Origin: Rhodospirillales bacterium
Lineage (GTDB): Bacteria > Pseudomonadota > Alphaproteobacteria > Rhodospirillales > JAPHRK01
Assembly: GCA_026196105.1 (NCBI GenBank)
Contig: JAPHRK010000077.1
Coordinates: 1 to 46,569, forward strand
DNA length: 46,569 nucleotides
Reading direction: 5' to 3'
Below the pieces are notes generated by a model that did not search any database, was not told where the DNA came from, and saw only the letters and a list, made by a program, of their open reading frames with translations. Numbering within the stretch: the first letter of the stretch is position 1; each line of letters starts with the position of its first letter. The position numbers were made by a program, and so were the translations under genes. This document shows positions 1 to 8,496 of this stretch, piece by piece.

Positions 1-1370
1 TCGCGGCCTTCACCACCATCGACAACATCATCACCGTCCATAGTAATGCGGTCGTTACCTTCACCACCACTTAAGGTATCAGCCCCAGCACCACCGTTGA
101 GCACATCATTACCAGCACCGCCGTCAAGCACGTCATTGCCGTCACCACCATCTAGTCGGTCCCGACCTTCACCACCGCTGAGGTCATCTGCACCTGTGCC
201 ACCGGAAAGCCTATCATTACCTTCTCCACCAGCAAGTTGGTCATCACCAGCTCCACCAGAAACCCGGTCATTACCTGAACCACCATCGACAACATCATTA
301 CCATCGCCACCATCTAGGCGATCTTTTCCATCACCGCCGGAAAGTTGGTCATCACCGGAACCACCAGAAATCCGATCGTTACCAGCACCGCCATCTGCGA
401 CATCATTATCATCGCCACCAGACAACCGATCATTGCCTTCACCACCGGAAAGCTGGTCATCGCCGGAACCACCAGAAACCCGGTCATTGCCTGCGCCGCC
501 ATCAATTAGATCATCGCCACCGGCACCAGAAAGCCTGTCGTTTCCTTCACCGCCCTCTATCTGATCAGCTCCATCACTTCCGTTAAGTTTATCGTTGCCT
601 TCACTACCTTCAATTTCATTGTAGGTGACGGGTGCTTCGGCCTCTTCATTAACGGGTTCTTCGGCTGCTGCAACAGGTGTTTCGGCCTCGGTTTCAGTTC
701 CTTCTACAGCATCGTCATCTGCTACTGGTGTATCCGTGTCTGAATCTGAGTCGCTATCATCGTCAGTGGTATCATCTGAATTATCATCATCAGAGGCGCT
801 GTCACCTTGACCAGCTGCCTGCGTACCTTCTTGGGAGGATTCATCTTGACCGCTATTTCTTGAAGCATTTGCATTTCCGGCTTCTTGGCCTGTTGCGGCT
901 TCAGTTTCTTCTGTTTCTGTGTCTTTGGCGCCCTCTTTGTTGTCGCCCTCTTCGCCTTTAGCTTTATCTTGGCTTTTGGCAGTTTGTTCTTCCTCATCAC
1001 GATCAGAACTGTTGCCTTCACCTTGCTTACTCTGACTACCGTCCTCACTCAAACCAGCGGTTTCTTCGCTTTCACCTTCTGAGCTTTTAGATTTTTCAGG
1101 TTCGTCATTTTCGTCATCTTGACTCCCCGCATTGGTGAAAACAGCAGAGGTATCAGTATCGGCATCACGACTGCCCATCTGGATGCTAGAAAGAACATTA
1201 CCTTCCCCATTAGAGCCGTCTCCTCCTTGGGAGCCACCTTCAGCTGGACCATCAGATTCCTTCATATCCTGATCGCCGTCATCTTGAAGAACCGTTAGTT
1301 CATCAATAATCGTTTGTTCTTGATCATCAGATTGAGCATTGTTTGTTTGGTCATTATCCGGCTGGGCCAT
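1..1370 (-). CDS. RTX-repeat calcium-binding protein, acidic N-terminus (partial, runs off left edge)
   Basis: The minus-strand frame from the ATG at 1368-1370 stays open to base 1 (456 codons) and has no stop in the window. Residues 1 to about 250 are low complexity: very rich in Asp, Glu, Ser, Gln, Asn and Gly, with no N-terminal signal peptide. From about residue 250 to the edge the protein is near-continuous glycine/aspartate nonapeptides of the GGxGxDxLx type, which bind calcium in parallel beta-rolls. RTX proteins of Gram-negative bacteria usually leave by type I secretion using a C-terminal signal, so the informative end is missing here. A purine-rich ribosome site (GGAAGAG) sits 4 bases before the ATG. 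Adhesin, hydrolase or other exoprotein cannot be told apart from this part. Open frames on the other strand in this interval are proline/serine-rich shadows of the repeats. Confidence 0.88.
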   Translation of the reverse strand, partial: MAQPDNDQTNNAQSDDQEQTIIDELTVLQDDGDQDMKESDGPAEGGSQGGDGSNGEGNVLSSIQMGSRDADTDTSAVFTNAGSQDDENDEPEKSKSSEGESEETAGLSEDGSQSKQGEGNSSDRDEEEQTAKSQDKAKGEEGDNKEGAKDTETEETEAATGQEAGNANASRNSGQDESSQEGTQAAGQGDSASDDDNSDDTTDDDSDSDSDTDTPVADDDAVEGTETEAETPVAAAEEPVNEEAEAPVTYNEIEGSEGNDKLNGSDGADQIEGGEGNDRLSGAGGDDLIDGGAGNDRVSGGSGDDQLSGGEGNDRLSGGDDNDVADGGAGNDRISGGSGDDQLSGGDGKDRLDGGDGNDVVDGGSGNDRVSGGAGDDQLAGGEGNDRLSGGTGADDLSGGEGRDRLDGGDGNDVLDGGAGNDVLNGGAGADTLSGGEGNDRITMDGDDVVDGGEGR

Positions 1371-1405
1371 TTTTCTCTTCCAAATGTTTTATTAATTATC
1401 GTCTT

Positions 1406-1434
1406 AATATAGGGGTCCGTATTTAGTTTCCCAA
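1406..1434 (-). promoter_or_regulatory. Candidate promoter of the RTX gene
   Basis: Read on the minus strand there is TTGGGA (1429-1434), a 17-base spacer and TATATT (1406-1411). The match to the housekeeping consensus is fair in both boxes and the spacing is ideal. The start codon follows about 36 bases downstream of the -10 box. Confidence 0.4.
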
Positions 1435-1663
1435 AACTTTCTATAAATCTAACCTGAAATCAGATTTTCTGTCCATTGAACCTTTAAAAACCCTGACTGA
1501 GATTGGCCTCGATAAAGTCTTCACCGTTTTGAGAGAATTTTTATATCCAAGCTATACCTTTAGAGATATTTTTATCTAATCTATTGAATATAGGCCGTTT
1601 TTCGTTAATCAATTGTGAAATAATTACTTCAAGCAAAGGGTAAAATTTAGGCCTGACGTTCTG

Positions 1664-1704
1664 AAAAAGAAAAACACCTAAGATCACAAGAGTAACCTTA
1701 GGTG
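1664..1704 (-). terminator. Rho-independent terminator of the histidine kinase gene
   Basis: CACCTAAG at 1675-1682 pairs perfectly with CTTAGGTG at 1697-1704 across a 14-base loop. On the minus strand the stem is followed by a T-rich run (complement of 1664-1674, AAAAAGAAAAA). It lies 46 bases after the kinase stop codon. Confidence 0.75.
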
Positions 1705-1749
1705 CATAATATGCATCATCTATATCACTTTTAGGAAGATTATATCACC

Positions 1750-3501
1750 TCAGATTGGGAGAGTTCTCTCACTTGGGAGTCGGAGGGTAATCGTGGTTCC
1801 TACGCCGAGCTCGCTTGTAATCTCAAATGTCCCGCCGTGCTGTTCGACTAAACCTTTAGACAAAGGCAAGCCAAGGCCAGTACCTTCCTGCCTGCGATCA
1901 AGTCCGCTATCCACCTGACCAAAAACAGACATGGCTTTTGTAATGTCGTCTTTATGAATTCCAATCCCGCTATCAGCTACTTCAAAGATAAAGGCCTTAC
2001 TGTTATCAAGAGAAGCCGTAATCATAACCTTGCCTTGAGGAAGGGTAAATTTAATAGCGTTTGTCAGGAGATTAAGAAAAACCTGCATCAACCGTCGTCT
2101 ATCAGCCTTCAATTTTGGTAATCCGTCGGCAATGTGACTGGAAAGTTGGACTTTCCCTTCCTCTGCTCTGTTAAGGACCATATGCAAAGTCGCCTCTATC
2201 AGACTATTTACATCTAGCTCCTCATCTTGTAGCTCAAGCTTACCTGCTTCAATGGCAGATACATCTAGAATATCACTAATTAGCTCAAGCAGATGTTCCC
2301 CTGACCCATTAATGTCTTTAGCATATTCCTTATATTTTTCACTAAGAGGACCAAGCATCTCAGACTGCATCATGCTTGAAAACCCAATAATAGCATTTAA
2401 TGGTGTGCGTAATTCATGGCTCATATTAGCCATAAGTTCAGACTTGCTCCGGCTAGCAACCATGGCCTCTTTCATGCTTTCAGAGAGCTCTCTTGTTCTT
2501 TCTTGTACTTTAATTTCCAACTCATCATGGGCTTGACGTAGTTTTTCTTCTACCAGTCGCCGCTCTTCAATGGTTTTGGACAAATTCCGATTAAGGTTAA
2601 CTGTTGAATTATAGTGCCACAGTGCCATCAGCACGAGCACCAAGACAAGGACTCCACCCATCCACAGAGCAACCCGTGTATTGGTCCAATAAGGGTTTTC
2701 CCGACCAAACCATTTTACATAAATCTTTCTATAGGCATCGCTTGCAATAAAGTCGAGAACCGCTGGGTTAAGAGCTTGCAATAAAGCCTGATTATCTTTT
2801 TGAACAGCAATCCCCCTTTTAATCTCGGCAATAGGAATTGCGGCTACTTTTAATTTTTCATCAATCCCGGCTTCACGGGCATGTTTCCAGGCGACGGGCT
2901 CAGAATAAGCAAAGGCATCAATTTGTGCCGAGAGAAGGGCAAATAAAGCCGCTGGAACACTTTTATAAGTAACTAAATTAAGGTCTTTCCGTTCCGACAA
3001 GCGGCGATGGGCTACATTTGGTTTAACAGCCCCAATTTTTCGCCCCTTTAAATCTGAGAGCTTATGAACACCGGTAGTGCCTTTCCGCAGAAAAAGCGAA
3101 AGCCGAAAAGCTTCAACCGGGGCTGTAAAAGCAAAATCTTTTTTACGAAAATCGGAAATGCCAAGGCTTGGGATAACGTCAACAAACCCATTACGAAGGG
3201 CCTTGATGACATCACGAGGCGGAGTAATAACTTTGTATCTAAGGGATAAACCAGCTTTTTTCGCTACGGCATCCAAAACTTCTATTGCAAAGCCATAAGG
3301 GACACCTTTTTCATTAAGCATGGAATAAGGCGGAAAATGTCCCGAAGTACCGACAATAATTTCATGTTGTACGGTTTTAGATTGAAGTGCTTTTTTGGTT
3401 TGGGCCTGAACAGTTTTTGGCGTTGCTATCATTGCAGCCAAAATCAAGAAAATACCCACGCATCCTGTTGATTTAATAAAGGACAAAATTAGTTTACCCA
3501 T
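1750..3501 (-). CDS. Sensor histidine kinase with periplasmic solute-binding-like sensor domain
   Basis: This 583-residue protein combines a ligand sensor and a kinase. A signal peptide or anchor covers residues 1-34 (VQAQ boundary). A bacterial extracellular solute-binding family 3 domain follows at about 46-270, opening with a GTSGHFPPYS-like stretch. A membrane segment lies at about 278-296 and a coiled coil at about 305-350. The HisKA domain has SHELRTPLN with phospho-accepting His362. The ATPase domain shows the N-box (LLTNAIKFT, Asn481), G1 (VADSGIGI) and G2 (GTGLGLPL). There is no receiver or HPt domain, unlike BvgS/EvgS, and no response regulator gene next to it, so its partner is elsewhere. 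The family logic suggests sensing of an amino acid or similar small solute; the ligand is unknown. Confidence 0.92.
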   Translation of the reverse strand: MGKLILSFIKSTGCVGIFLILAAMIATPKTVQAQTKKALQSKTVQHEIIVGTSGHFPPYSMLNEKGVPYGFAIEVLDAVAKKAGLSLRYKVITPPRDVIKALRNGFVDVIPSLGISDFRKKDFAFTAPVEAFRLSLFLRKGTTGVHKLSDLKGRKIGAVKPNVAHRRLSERKDLNLVTYKSVPAALFALLSAQIDAFAYSEPVAWKHAREAGIDEKLKVAAIPIAEIKRGIAVQKDNQALLQALNPAVLDFIASDAYRKIYVKWFGRENPYWTNTRVALWMGGVLVLVLVLMALWHYNSTVNLNRNLSKTIEERRLVEEKLRQAHDELEIKVQERTRELSESMKEAMVASRSKSELMANMSHELRTPLNAIIGFSSMMQSEMLGPLSEKYKEYAKDINGSGEHLLELISDILDVSAIEAGKLELQDEELDVNSLIEATLHMVLNRAEEGKVQLSSHIADGLPKLKADRRRLMQVFLNLLTNAIKFTLPQGKVMITASLDNSKAFIFEVADSGIGIHKDDITKAMSVFGQVDSGLDRRQEGTGLGLPLSKGLVEQHGGTFEITSELGVGTTITLRLPSERTLPI

Positions 3502-3717
3502 GGAAGGAGCTTCTTTTTATTCCTTTAGGAGACCATCTTTGAATAGGCCTTACTGTGCAGGATAACATCGGATGGTTAGATGATTGGCGGAGCTTCTATA
3601 TCTTTTTAGTAAGCATAACTTAGATAAGGTGTTTTTTGAACATTTAATATTCAGTACATACTAATTTTCTAGATATAAACCCTTGATAATAATTGTTTAA
3701 TTATACAAATTCGATTT

Positions 3718-4596
3718 TTAGTTGAACGCCAGTTCTTCTAGATCTGCCTCATCAAAAAGGTAGTCCGTTTTGCAAAACTCACAGGAAACCTTAATTTCCC
3801 CATCTTCACGCAAATCATAAACTTCTTCTTTTTTGAAAGATTGCAGAGTGCTCTCTACCTTTTGTCGGGAACAGCGGCAACGGTGCTCAAGAGGTTTGGG
3901 ATCATAGACCCGCACTCCATCTTCATGGAACAGTCTAAAGAGTATATCATTCGCGCTTAAATCCGGGTCGAGTAACTCTTTAGAAGTTACACTTTTCATC
4001 AAGGTTTGCACCCTGTTCCAGTTTTCCTCAGATTCATCAACTGCATCAAAAACTTGGGTCTCACTCACGGCTTCTGGCATGCGCTGGATCATCAATCCGG
4101 CAGCTCCAGCGTTATCGCCAACTTGTGATACTAAAATAATTGCGGTTTCTAACTGTTCTGAACGTTTGAAATATTCCTGAGCACTGTCAGCCAAGCTATC
4201 ACCTGCAAGCTCAACAATCCCTTGGTAACGCTCCATATGCGCCCCCTGATCGACCGTAAAAGCTAGGTGTCCTTTGCCAAACAGCCCCCTTGTGGGCTCA
4301 GCATTCTCATCAAACCTGGTATAGCCCCGCATATAGCCTTCGCTAGTGACGTCGTTAACCAACAAAGAAATAATACCATCACTTTGAATTTGCAGGGTAA
4401 ACAGCCCATCATACTTAAGGGCTCCTGCCAAAATTGCAGACAAAGCCATGGCTTCACCTACCTGCTCACCAATAAAATCAGGGTAAGCATGAGCCTCTTG
4501 GGTCGTCTTAAAAGTCGTGCCTAAGCGCACCAAGCGACCACGGATATGGAGTCCTTCGATCTCAAAAGGTTGAAGGGTATCTTCAAGCAAAGCCAT
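3718..4596 (-). CDS. hslO: Hsp33 redox-regulated holdase chaperone
   Basis: This 292-residue cytoplasmic chaperone binds unfolding proteins under oxidative stress. The C-terminal zinc redox switch is intact: Cys240 and Cys242 (RCRCSR) and Cys272 and Cys275 (CEFC). The family holds zinc with these four thiolates and activates when they oxidise. Length and the N-terminal fold region (GALKYDGLFTLQ-like) are normal for Hsp33. The start lies 3 bases after the argF stop, so it is read as the last gene of an argD-argF-hslO operon. The same neighbourhood is common in alphaproteobacteria. No clear terminator follows in the 216 bases up to the kinase gene. Confidence 0.95.
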   Translation of the reverse strand: MALLEDTLQPFEIEGLHIRGRLVRLGTTFKTTQEAHAYPDFIGEQVGEAMALSAILAGALKYDGLFTLQIQSDGIISLLVNDVTSEGYMRGYTRFDENAEPTRGLFGKGHLAFTVDQGAHMERYQGIVELAGDSLADSAQEYFKRSEQLETAIILVSQVGDNAGAAGLMIQRMPEAVSETQVFDAVDESEENWNRVQTLMKSVTSKELLDPDLSANDILFRLFHEDGVRVYDPKPLEHRCRCSRQKVESTLQSFKKEEVYDLREDGEIKVSCEFCKTDYLFDEADLEELAFN

Positions 4597-4599
4597 ATT

Positions 4600-5511
4600 T
4601 TATATCAAAACCCAGCTGAGAATACCATTCTGGGCATGCATACGGTTTTCTGCTTCATCCCATACCACGGATTGGGGTCCATCAAGAACTTCAGAGCTAA
4701 CCTCTTCACCACGATGAGCGGGCAAACAATGCATAAACAAGGCGTCTTTATTAGCTTGGCCCATCAGTGCTTCATTAACCTGATAAGGCGCCAAATCTTT
4801 CATGCGTTTATCTGCATCCGTATCACCCATAGAAACCCAGGTATCGGTCACAACAAGGTCGGAACCAGCCACAGCCTCTGATGGATCAGCGGTAACAATC
4901 ACCTCACCGCCATTTTCCCTTGCCCAGGCCAATGCCCGCTCATCAGGAGTATAACCTTCAGGACAAGCTAGCTTGAGGATAAGATCAAATTGAGCAGCCG
5001 CATGAATCCATGAATTGGCAACATTGTTGCCATCACCTATCCAAGCCACAGCTTTACCCTCAATCGGACCACGGTGCTCTTCAAAAGTCAGGATATCCGC
5101 CATAATCTGGCAAGGATGGCTGTCATCTGTTAAGCCATTAATTACAGGAACCGTTCCATGTTCAGCCAATTGAGCTAGTTTTTCTGGGTCATCGGTTCTG
5201 ATCATAATAGCATCGACATAACGAGAGAGTACCCGCGCTGTATCAGCGATGGTTTCTCCCCGCCCGATTTGAATATCACTGCCTTGCAAGACAACCGTGT
5301 TGCCACCTAAGTTCTTCATCCCCACTTCAAAGGAAACCCTGGTCCGTGTTGAGGGTTTTTCAAAAATCAAAGCGAGTGATTTGTCTTGAAAAGGATAACG
5401 TCCTCCTAAGGGGCTATGATTATGCTTAAAGGCAATCGCTATATCCAAAATTTCCCTAAGGTCATCCTTTGAAACAGCATTTAAATCTAAAAAGTGCTTT
5501 AGGCCGCTCAT
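4600..5511 (-). CDS. argF: Ornithine carbamoyltransferase
   Basis: This 303-residue enzyme joins ornithine and carbamoyl phosphate to give citrulline in arginine biosynthesis. The carbamoyl-phosphate motif STRTR is at residues 54-58. SHPCQ and the ornithine-binding HCLPAHRG motif are present further on. Length is typical of anabolic OTCases. The gene follows argD with a single base between the stop and the ATG, and precedes hslO by 3 bases, so translation is probably coupled. Confidence 0.97.
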   Translation of the reverse strand: MSGLKHFLDLNAVSKDDLREILDIAIAFKHNHSPLGGRYPFQDKSLALIFEKPSTRTRVSFEVGMKNLGGNTVVLQGSDIQIGRGETIADTARVLSRYVDAIMIRTDDPEKLAQLAEHGTVPVINGLTDDSHPCQIMADILTFEEHRGPIEGKAVAWIGDGNNVANSWIHAAAQFDLILKLACPEGYTPDERALAWARENGGEVIVTADPSEAVAGSDLVVTDTWVSMGDTDADKRMKDLAPYQVNEALMGQANKDALFMHCLPAHRGEEVSSEVLDGPQSVVWDEAENRMHAQNGILSWVLI

Positions 5512-5512
5512 A

Positions 5513-6685
5513 TCAGCCCTCCAATTCTTTTAAGGAAGCCTCAAGGATATCCAGGGCTTCGTCGAGTTGTTCTTTAGTAATGGTCAGCGGTGGTAATAAA
5601 CGCACCGTGTTATCTCCAGCGGGAACCAGTAACAGACCATTGCGTTGTGCTGCCGCCACCAAATCCATATTGGTGCATTGGCATTTCAGGCCTACCAAGA
5701 GACCCGCACCGCGGACACCTTCAATAACTTTAGGATGGTCACTGACTAGTTTTCCCAGGCCATCCCATAAATAGGCCGCCATTTCACCAACCTGCTCAAT
5801 AAATCCATCGGCCAGCATGACGTCTAGTACAGCGTTCCCTACAGCAGCGGCTAAAGGATTACCACCAAAAGTACTCCCGTGGGTCCCAGCCGTCATGCCT
5901 TTGGCAGCTTCCTTAGTTGCCAAACATGTTCCGATGGGAAAACCACCACCAAGGCCTTTTGCTAAAGCCATAATATCAGGGGTAACGCCTGATTTTTCAT
6001 GGGCGAAGAGATGACCTGTCCGGCCCATACCTGTTTGCACTTCATCAAAAATCAACAGCAAGCCAAACTCATCTGCGGCCGCGCGCAATCCTTTGAGGAA
6101 ATCTTGCCCGATGGGACGAATACCGCCTTCACCTTGCACAGGCTCAACCAGAATTGCAGCCGTTTCAGCAGTGATGGCATCTTTAAGCTCATTAAGGTTA
6201 CCAAAGGAAACCTGATCAAAGCCATCGGTGACCGGGCCAAAACCTTCAAGATGCTTGGCTTGCCCACCTGCGGCAAGTGTCGCCAGGGTCCGCCCATGAA
6301 AGGCGCCCTCTGTGGTAATCACTCGGTATTTTTCAGGATGCCCATTGGCACTGTGATATTTACGGGCCATTTTGATAGCGCATTCCATGGCTTCCGCCCC
6401 GGAATTGCAGAAAAAGGCTGTATCGGCAAAGCTGTTTTCCACCAAGCGTTCAGCCAAGCGTCGCTGCCCCGGAATCTCATAAAGATTTGAGGTATGCCAT
6501 AGCTTGTCTGCCTGGTCTTTGAGGGCGGCCACTAAATGGGGGTGGGCATGACCCAAGGCGGTTACGGCGATCCCAGACCCAAAGTCCAGATAACGCTTGC
6601 CGTCTGTGGTAAACAGATACGGACCTTCGCCTTTTTCAAAGGCCAGATCGAACCGACCATAAGTCGGCATCACTGGCGTAATCAT
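5513..6685 (-). CDS. argD: Acetylornithine/succinyldiaminopimelate aminotransferase
   Basis: This 390-residue class III PLP aminotransferase makes N-acetylornithine; ArgD enzymes often also serve lysine biosynthesis. Visible marks are the NSGAEAME stretch (about 94-101), the [12 protein letters not shown] block (about 213-224) and the PLP lysine in ALAKGLGGG (Lys243). It is the first gene of the argD-argF-hslO operon, with a near-consensus promoter about 75 bases upstream. Confidence 0.96.
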   Translation of the reverse strand: MITPVMPTYGRFDLAFEKGEGPYLFTTDGKRYLDFGSGIAVTALGHAHPHLVAALKDQADKLWHTSNLYEIPGQRRLAERLVENSFADTAFFCNSGAEAMECAIKMARKYHSANGHPEKYRVITTEGAFHGRTLATLAAGGQAKHLEGFGPVTDGFDQVSFGNLNELKDAITAETAAILVEPVQGEGGIRPIGQDFLKGLRAAADEFGLLLIFDEVQTGMGRTGHLFAHEKSGVTPDIMALAKGLGGGFPIGTCLATKEAAKGMTAGTHGSTFGGNPLAAAVGNAVLDVMLADGFIEQVGEMAAYLWDGLGKLVSDHPKVIEGVRGAGLLVGLKCQCTNMDLVAAAQRNGLLLVPAGDNTVRLLPPLTITKEQLDEALDILEASLKELEG

Positions 6686-6758
6686 CTTGCTTCGCCTTTC
6701 GTTGTCTTTTTAAAACACGAGAGGGCGGAAACAACGTTCCGCCCCGGAAAAGCCGCGG

Positions 6759-6787
6759 ATTATGGGAATCAGAGAACCAATTGTCAA
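6759..6787 (-). promoter_or_regulatory. argDp: Sigma-70-type promoter of argD-argF-hslO
   Basis: On the minus strand there is a perfect TTGACA (6782-6787), a 17-base spacer and CATAAT (6759-6764, five of six consensus bases). It is the best housekeeping promoter in the window. It starts immediately after the purH terminator hairpin. I see no clear arginine-repressor box around it. Confidence 0.75.
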
Positions 6788-6809
6788 CAAAAACGTACTT
6801 CGTACGTTT
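6786..6809 (-). terminator. Terminator hairpin after purH
   Basis: AAACGTAC (6791-6798) and GTACGTTT (6802-6809) form an 8-bp stem with a 3-base loop. On the minus strand it is followed by TTGTTG, and this tail already contains the -35 box of argD. The stem is only moderately GC-rich, so termination may be partial. A second weaker stem (GCTCT 6814-6818 / AGAGC 6829-6833) lies directly after the purH stop. Confidence 0.55.
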
Positions 6810-6835
6810 AACGGCTCTAAATGATTTGAGAGCTT

Positions 6836-8407
6836 CTAGTGCCTAAAGTGGCGCATTCCGGTGAAGACCATTGCTAAGCCGGCATCGTCTGCGGCTTTTA
6901 TGACTTCATCATCACGAATAGAACCGCCGGGCTGGATAACTGCCGTAGCACCTGCTTCAGCAGCTGCGAGCAAGCCATCAGCAAAGGGGAAAAAGGCGTC
7001 TGAGGCAACAACCGCACCTTTGGCCCAGCTCTCTGCGTCGCCAGCCACTTTAGCGGCATCGGCGGCTTTCCAGGCGGCAATGCGTGAGGAGTTAACCCGG
7101 CTCATTTGTCCGGCACCCACACCCACGGTGGCTTGGTTTTTGACATAAATAATCGCGTTGGACTTAACGTGCTTACAGATGGTGAAAGCAAATTGGAGGT
7201 CTTTAAGTTCTTCTGCTGTTGGCGCCCGTTTGGTCACCACTTTCATCTCTTCAAGCAAGCGATTGTCACGTCCTTGAAGCAAATAACCCCCCGCCAAGGT
7301 ACGGATGGTCATGCCGCCAGCTTCTGGGTCAGGCATGCCACCAGTTTCAAGAACCCGAAGGTTTTTCTTTTTAGACAGAATTTCTTTAGCAGCCGGGTCG
7401 ATTTGCGGCGCAATTACCACTTCAGCAAACAACTTGGCAATTTCTTCAGCCGTTGCACTGTCGAGCATTTGATTAACAGCCACAATGCCGCCAAAGGCAC
7501 TTTCTGTATCGCAAGCCAAGGCCCGTTGGTAAGCTTCAACCAATGAAGACCCGGTCGCTACGCCACAAGGGTTGGCATGTTTGATGATGGCAACGGCTGG
7601 GTCGGTTTTGAATTCAGCGGCTAATTCAAAAGCAGCATCGGTGTCGTTAAGATTGTTAAAGCTTAGCTCTTTGCCTTGAAGCTGGTGAGCGGTTGCCACG
7701 CCTAAACGATTTTCATTGTTGGTGTAAAAAGCCGCGGCTTGGTGGGGGTTTTCACCGTAGCGCATGGTTTGCTTCAACTCACCCCCAAGGGCGATGCGTT
7801 TGGGGAAAGTTTCCCCATTTTCATTGTTCAGCCAGCCTGAAATAGCCGCATCGTACTGACCGGTGCGGGAATAGGCCCGTCCAGCGAGTTTACGACGAAA
7901 TTCAACAGAGGTTGACCCGTTTTGCGCATCCATTTCTTCCATGACCATTTCATAATCAACCGGGTCAACAACCACAGTAACAAAGGCATGGTTCTTTGCC
8001 GCAGCGCGGATCATGGCCGGACCACCGATATCAATATTTTCAACACAGGTATCGTAATCTGCCCCTTTAGCAACGGTCTCTTCAAACGGATAGAGATTTA
8101 CGGCTAACAAATCGATAGGAGCAATTTTGTGATCTTCCATGGCTTTTTCATGGTCAGCATTGCCACGAACCGCCAATAACCCACCGTGAATCGCTGGTTG
8201 CAGAGTTTTAACCCGCCCGTCCATGATTTCCGGAAAACCTGTATGGTCAGACACTTCGGTCACAGGAACACCTGCATCACGCAAGGCTTTGGCAGAGCCA
8301 CCTGTTGAAAGAATTTCAACACCCTTTTCAGCGAGAAATTGTCCAAATTCAACAAGACCAGATTTATCGGAAACAGAAATTAATGCACGGCGGATTGGCT
8401 GAGCCAT
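6836..8407 (-). CDS. purH: Bifunctional AICAR transformylase / IMP cyclohydrolase
   Basis: This 523-residue enzyme does the last two steps of de novo IMP synthesis: formyl transfer to AICAR, then ring closure. The N-terminal cyclohydrolase domain (about 1-145) starts with the [12 protein letters not shown]-type opening. The C-terminal transformylase domain carries KHANPCG and the downstream [12 protein letters not shown] stretch. Length is normal. A strong G-rich ribosome site (GGGGGGA) precedes the ATG. In many alphaproteobacteria purH directly follows a heparinase II/III gene; here three polysaccharide genes lie between them. Confidence 0.97.
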   Translation of the reverse strand: MAQPIRRALISVSDKSGLVEFGQFLAEKGVEILSTGGSAKALRDAGVPVTEVSDHTGFPEIMDGRVKTLQPAIHGGLLAVRGNADHEKAMEDHKIAPIDLLAVNLYPFEETVAKGADYDTCVENIDIGGPAMIRAAAKNHAFVTVVVDPVDYEMVMEEMDAQNGSTSVEFRRKLAGRAYSRTGQYDAAISGWLNNENGETFPKRIALGGELKQTMRYGENPHQAAAFYTNNENRLGVATAHQLQGKELSFNNLNDTDAAFELAAEFKTDPAVAIIKHANPCGVATGSSLVEAYQRALACDTESAFGGIVAVNQMLDSATAEEIAKLFAEVVIAPQIDPAAKEILSKKKNLRVLETGGMPDPEAGGMTIRTLAGGYLLQGRDNRLLEEMKVVTKRAPTAEELKDLQFAFTICKHVKSNAIIYVKNQATVGVGAGQMSRVNSSRIAAWKAADAAKVAGDAESWAKGAVVASDAFFPFADGLLAAAEAGATAVIQPGGSIRDDEVIKAADDAGLAMVFTGMRHFRH

Positions 8408-8496
8408 AAGTGGGTCCCCCCTTGGGAAAAGGCATCAAGAATTCAAGTTGGCGGGGATATAGCAGAGGTAAGGATTAGGTTCCAGCCCTAACCTAC

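Larger units (their letters stand above)
1371..1749. other. Intergenic region between the RTX gene and the histidine kinase gene
   Basis: This 379-base AT-rich gap holds the RTX promoter candidate on its left and the kinase terminator on its right. I see no credible coding frame, tRNA or riboswitch in the middle (about 1440-1660). Confidence 0.6.

Noticed and set aside
46-564. Plus-strand proline/serine-rich open frame of 172 codons
   Set aside because: It is the antisense shadow of the RTX nonapeptide repeats; its periodic composition comes from the Gly/Asp codons on the other strand.
1-620. Periodic DNA repeats resembling a CRISPR or satellite array
   Set aside because: The 27-base periodicity is imperfect and encodes in-frame RTX nonapeptides; there are no constant repeats with unique spacers.
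722-1048. Minus-strand lysine-rich frame of 108 codons
   Set aside because: It lies out of frame inside the acidic region of the RTX gene; the Lys-rich composition follows from shifted Glu/Asp codons and it has no ribosome site.
1480-1560. CTGAGA-like stretch that could recall a TPP riboswitch
   Set aside because: No partner motifs or paired stems of the THI box are present and the neighbouring genes are unrelated to thiamine.
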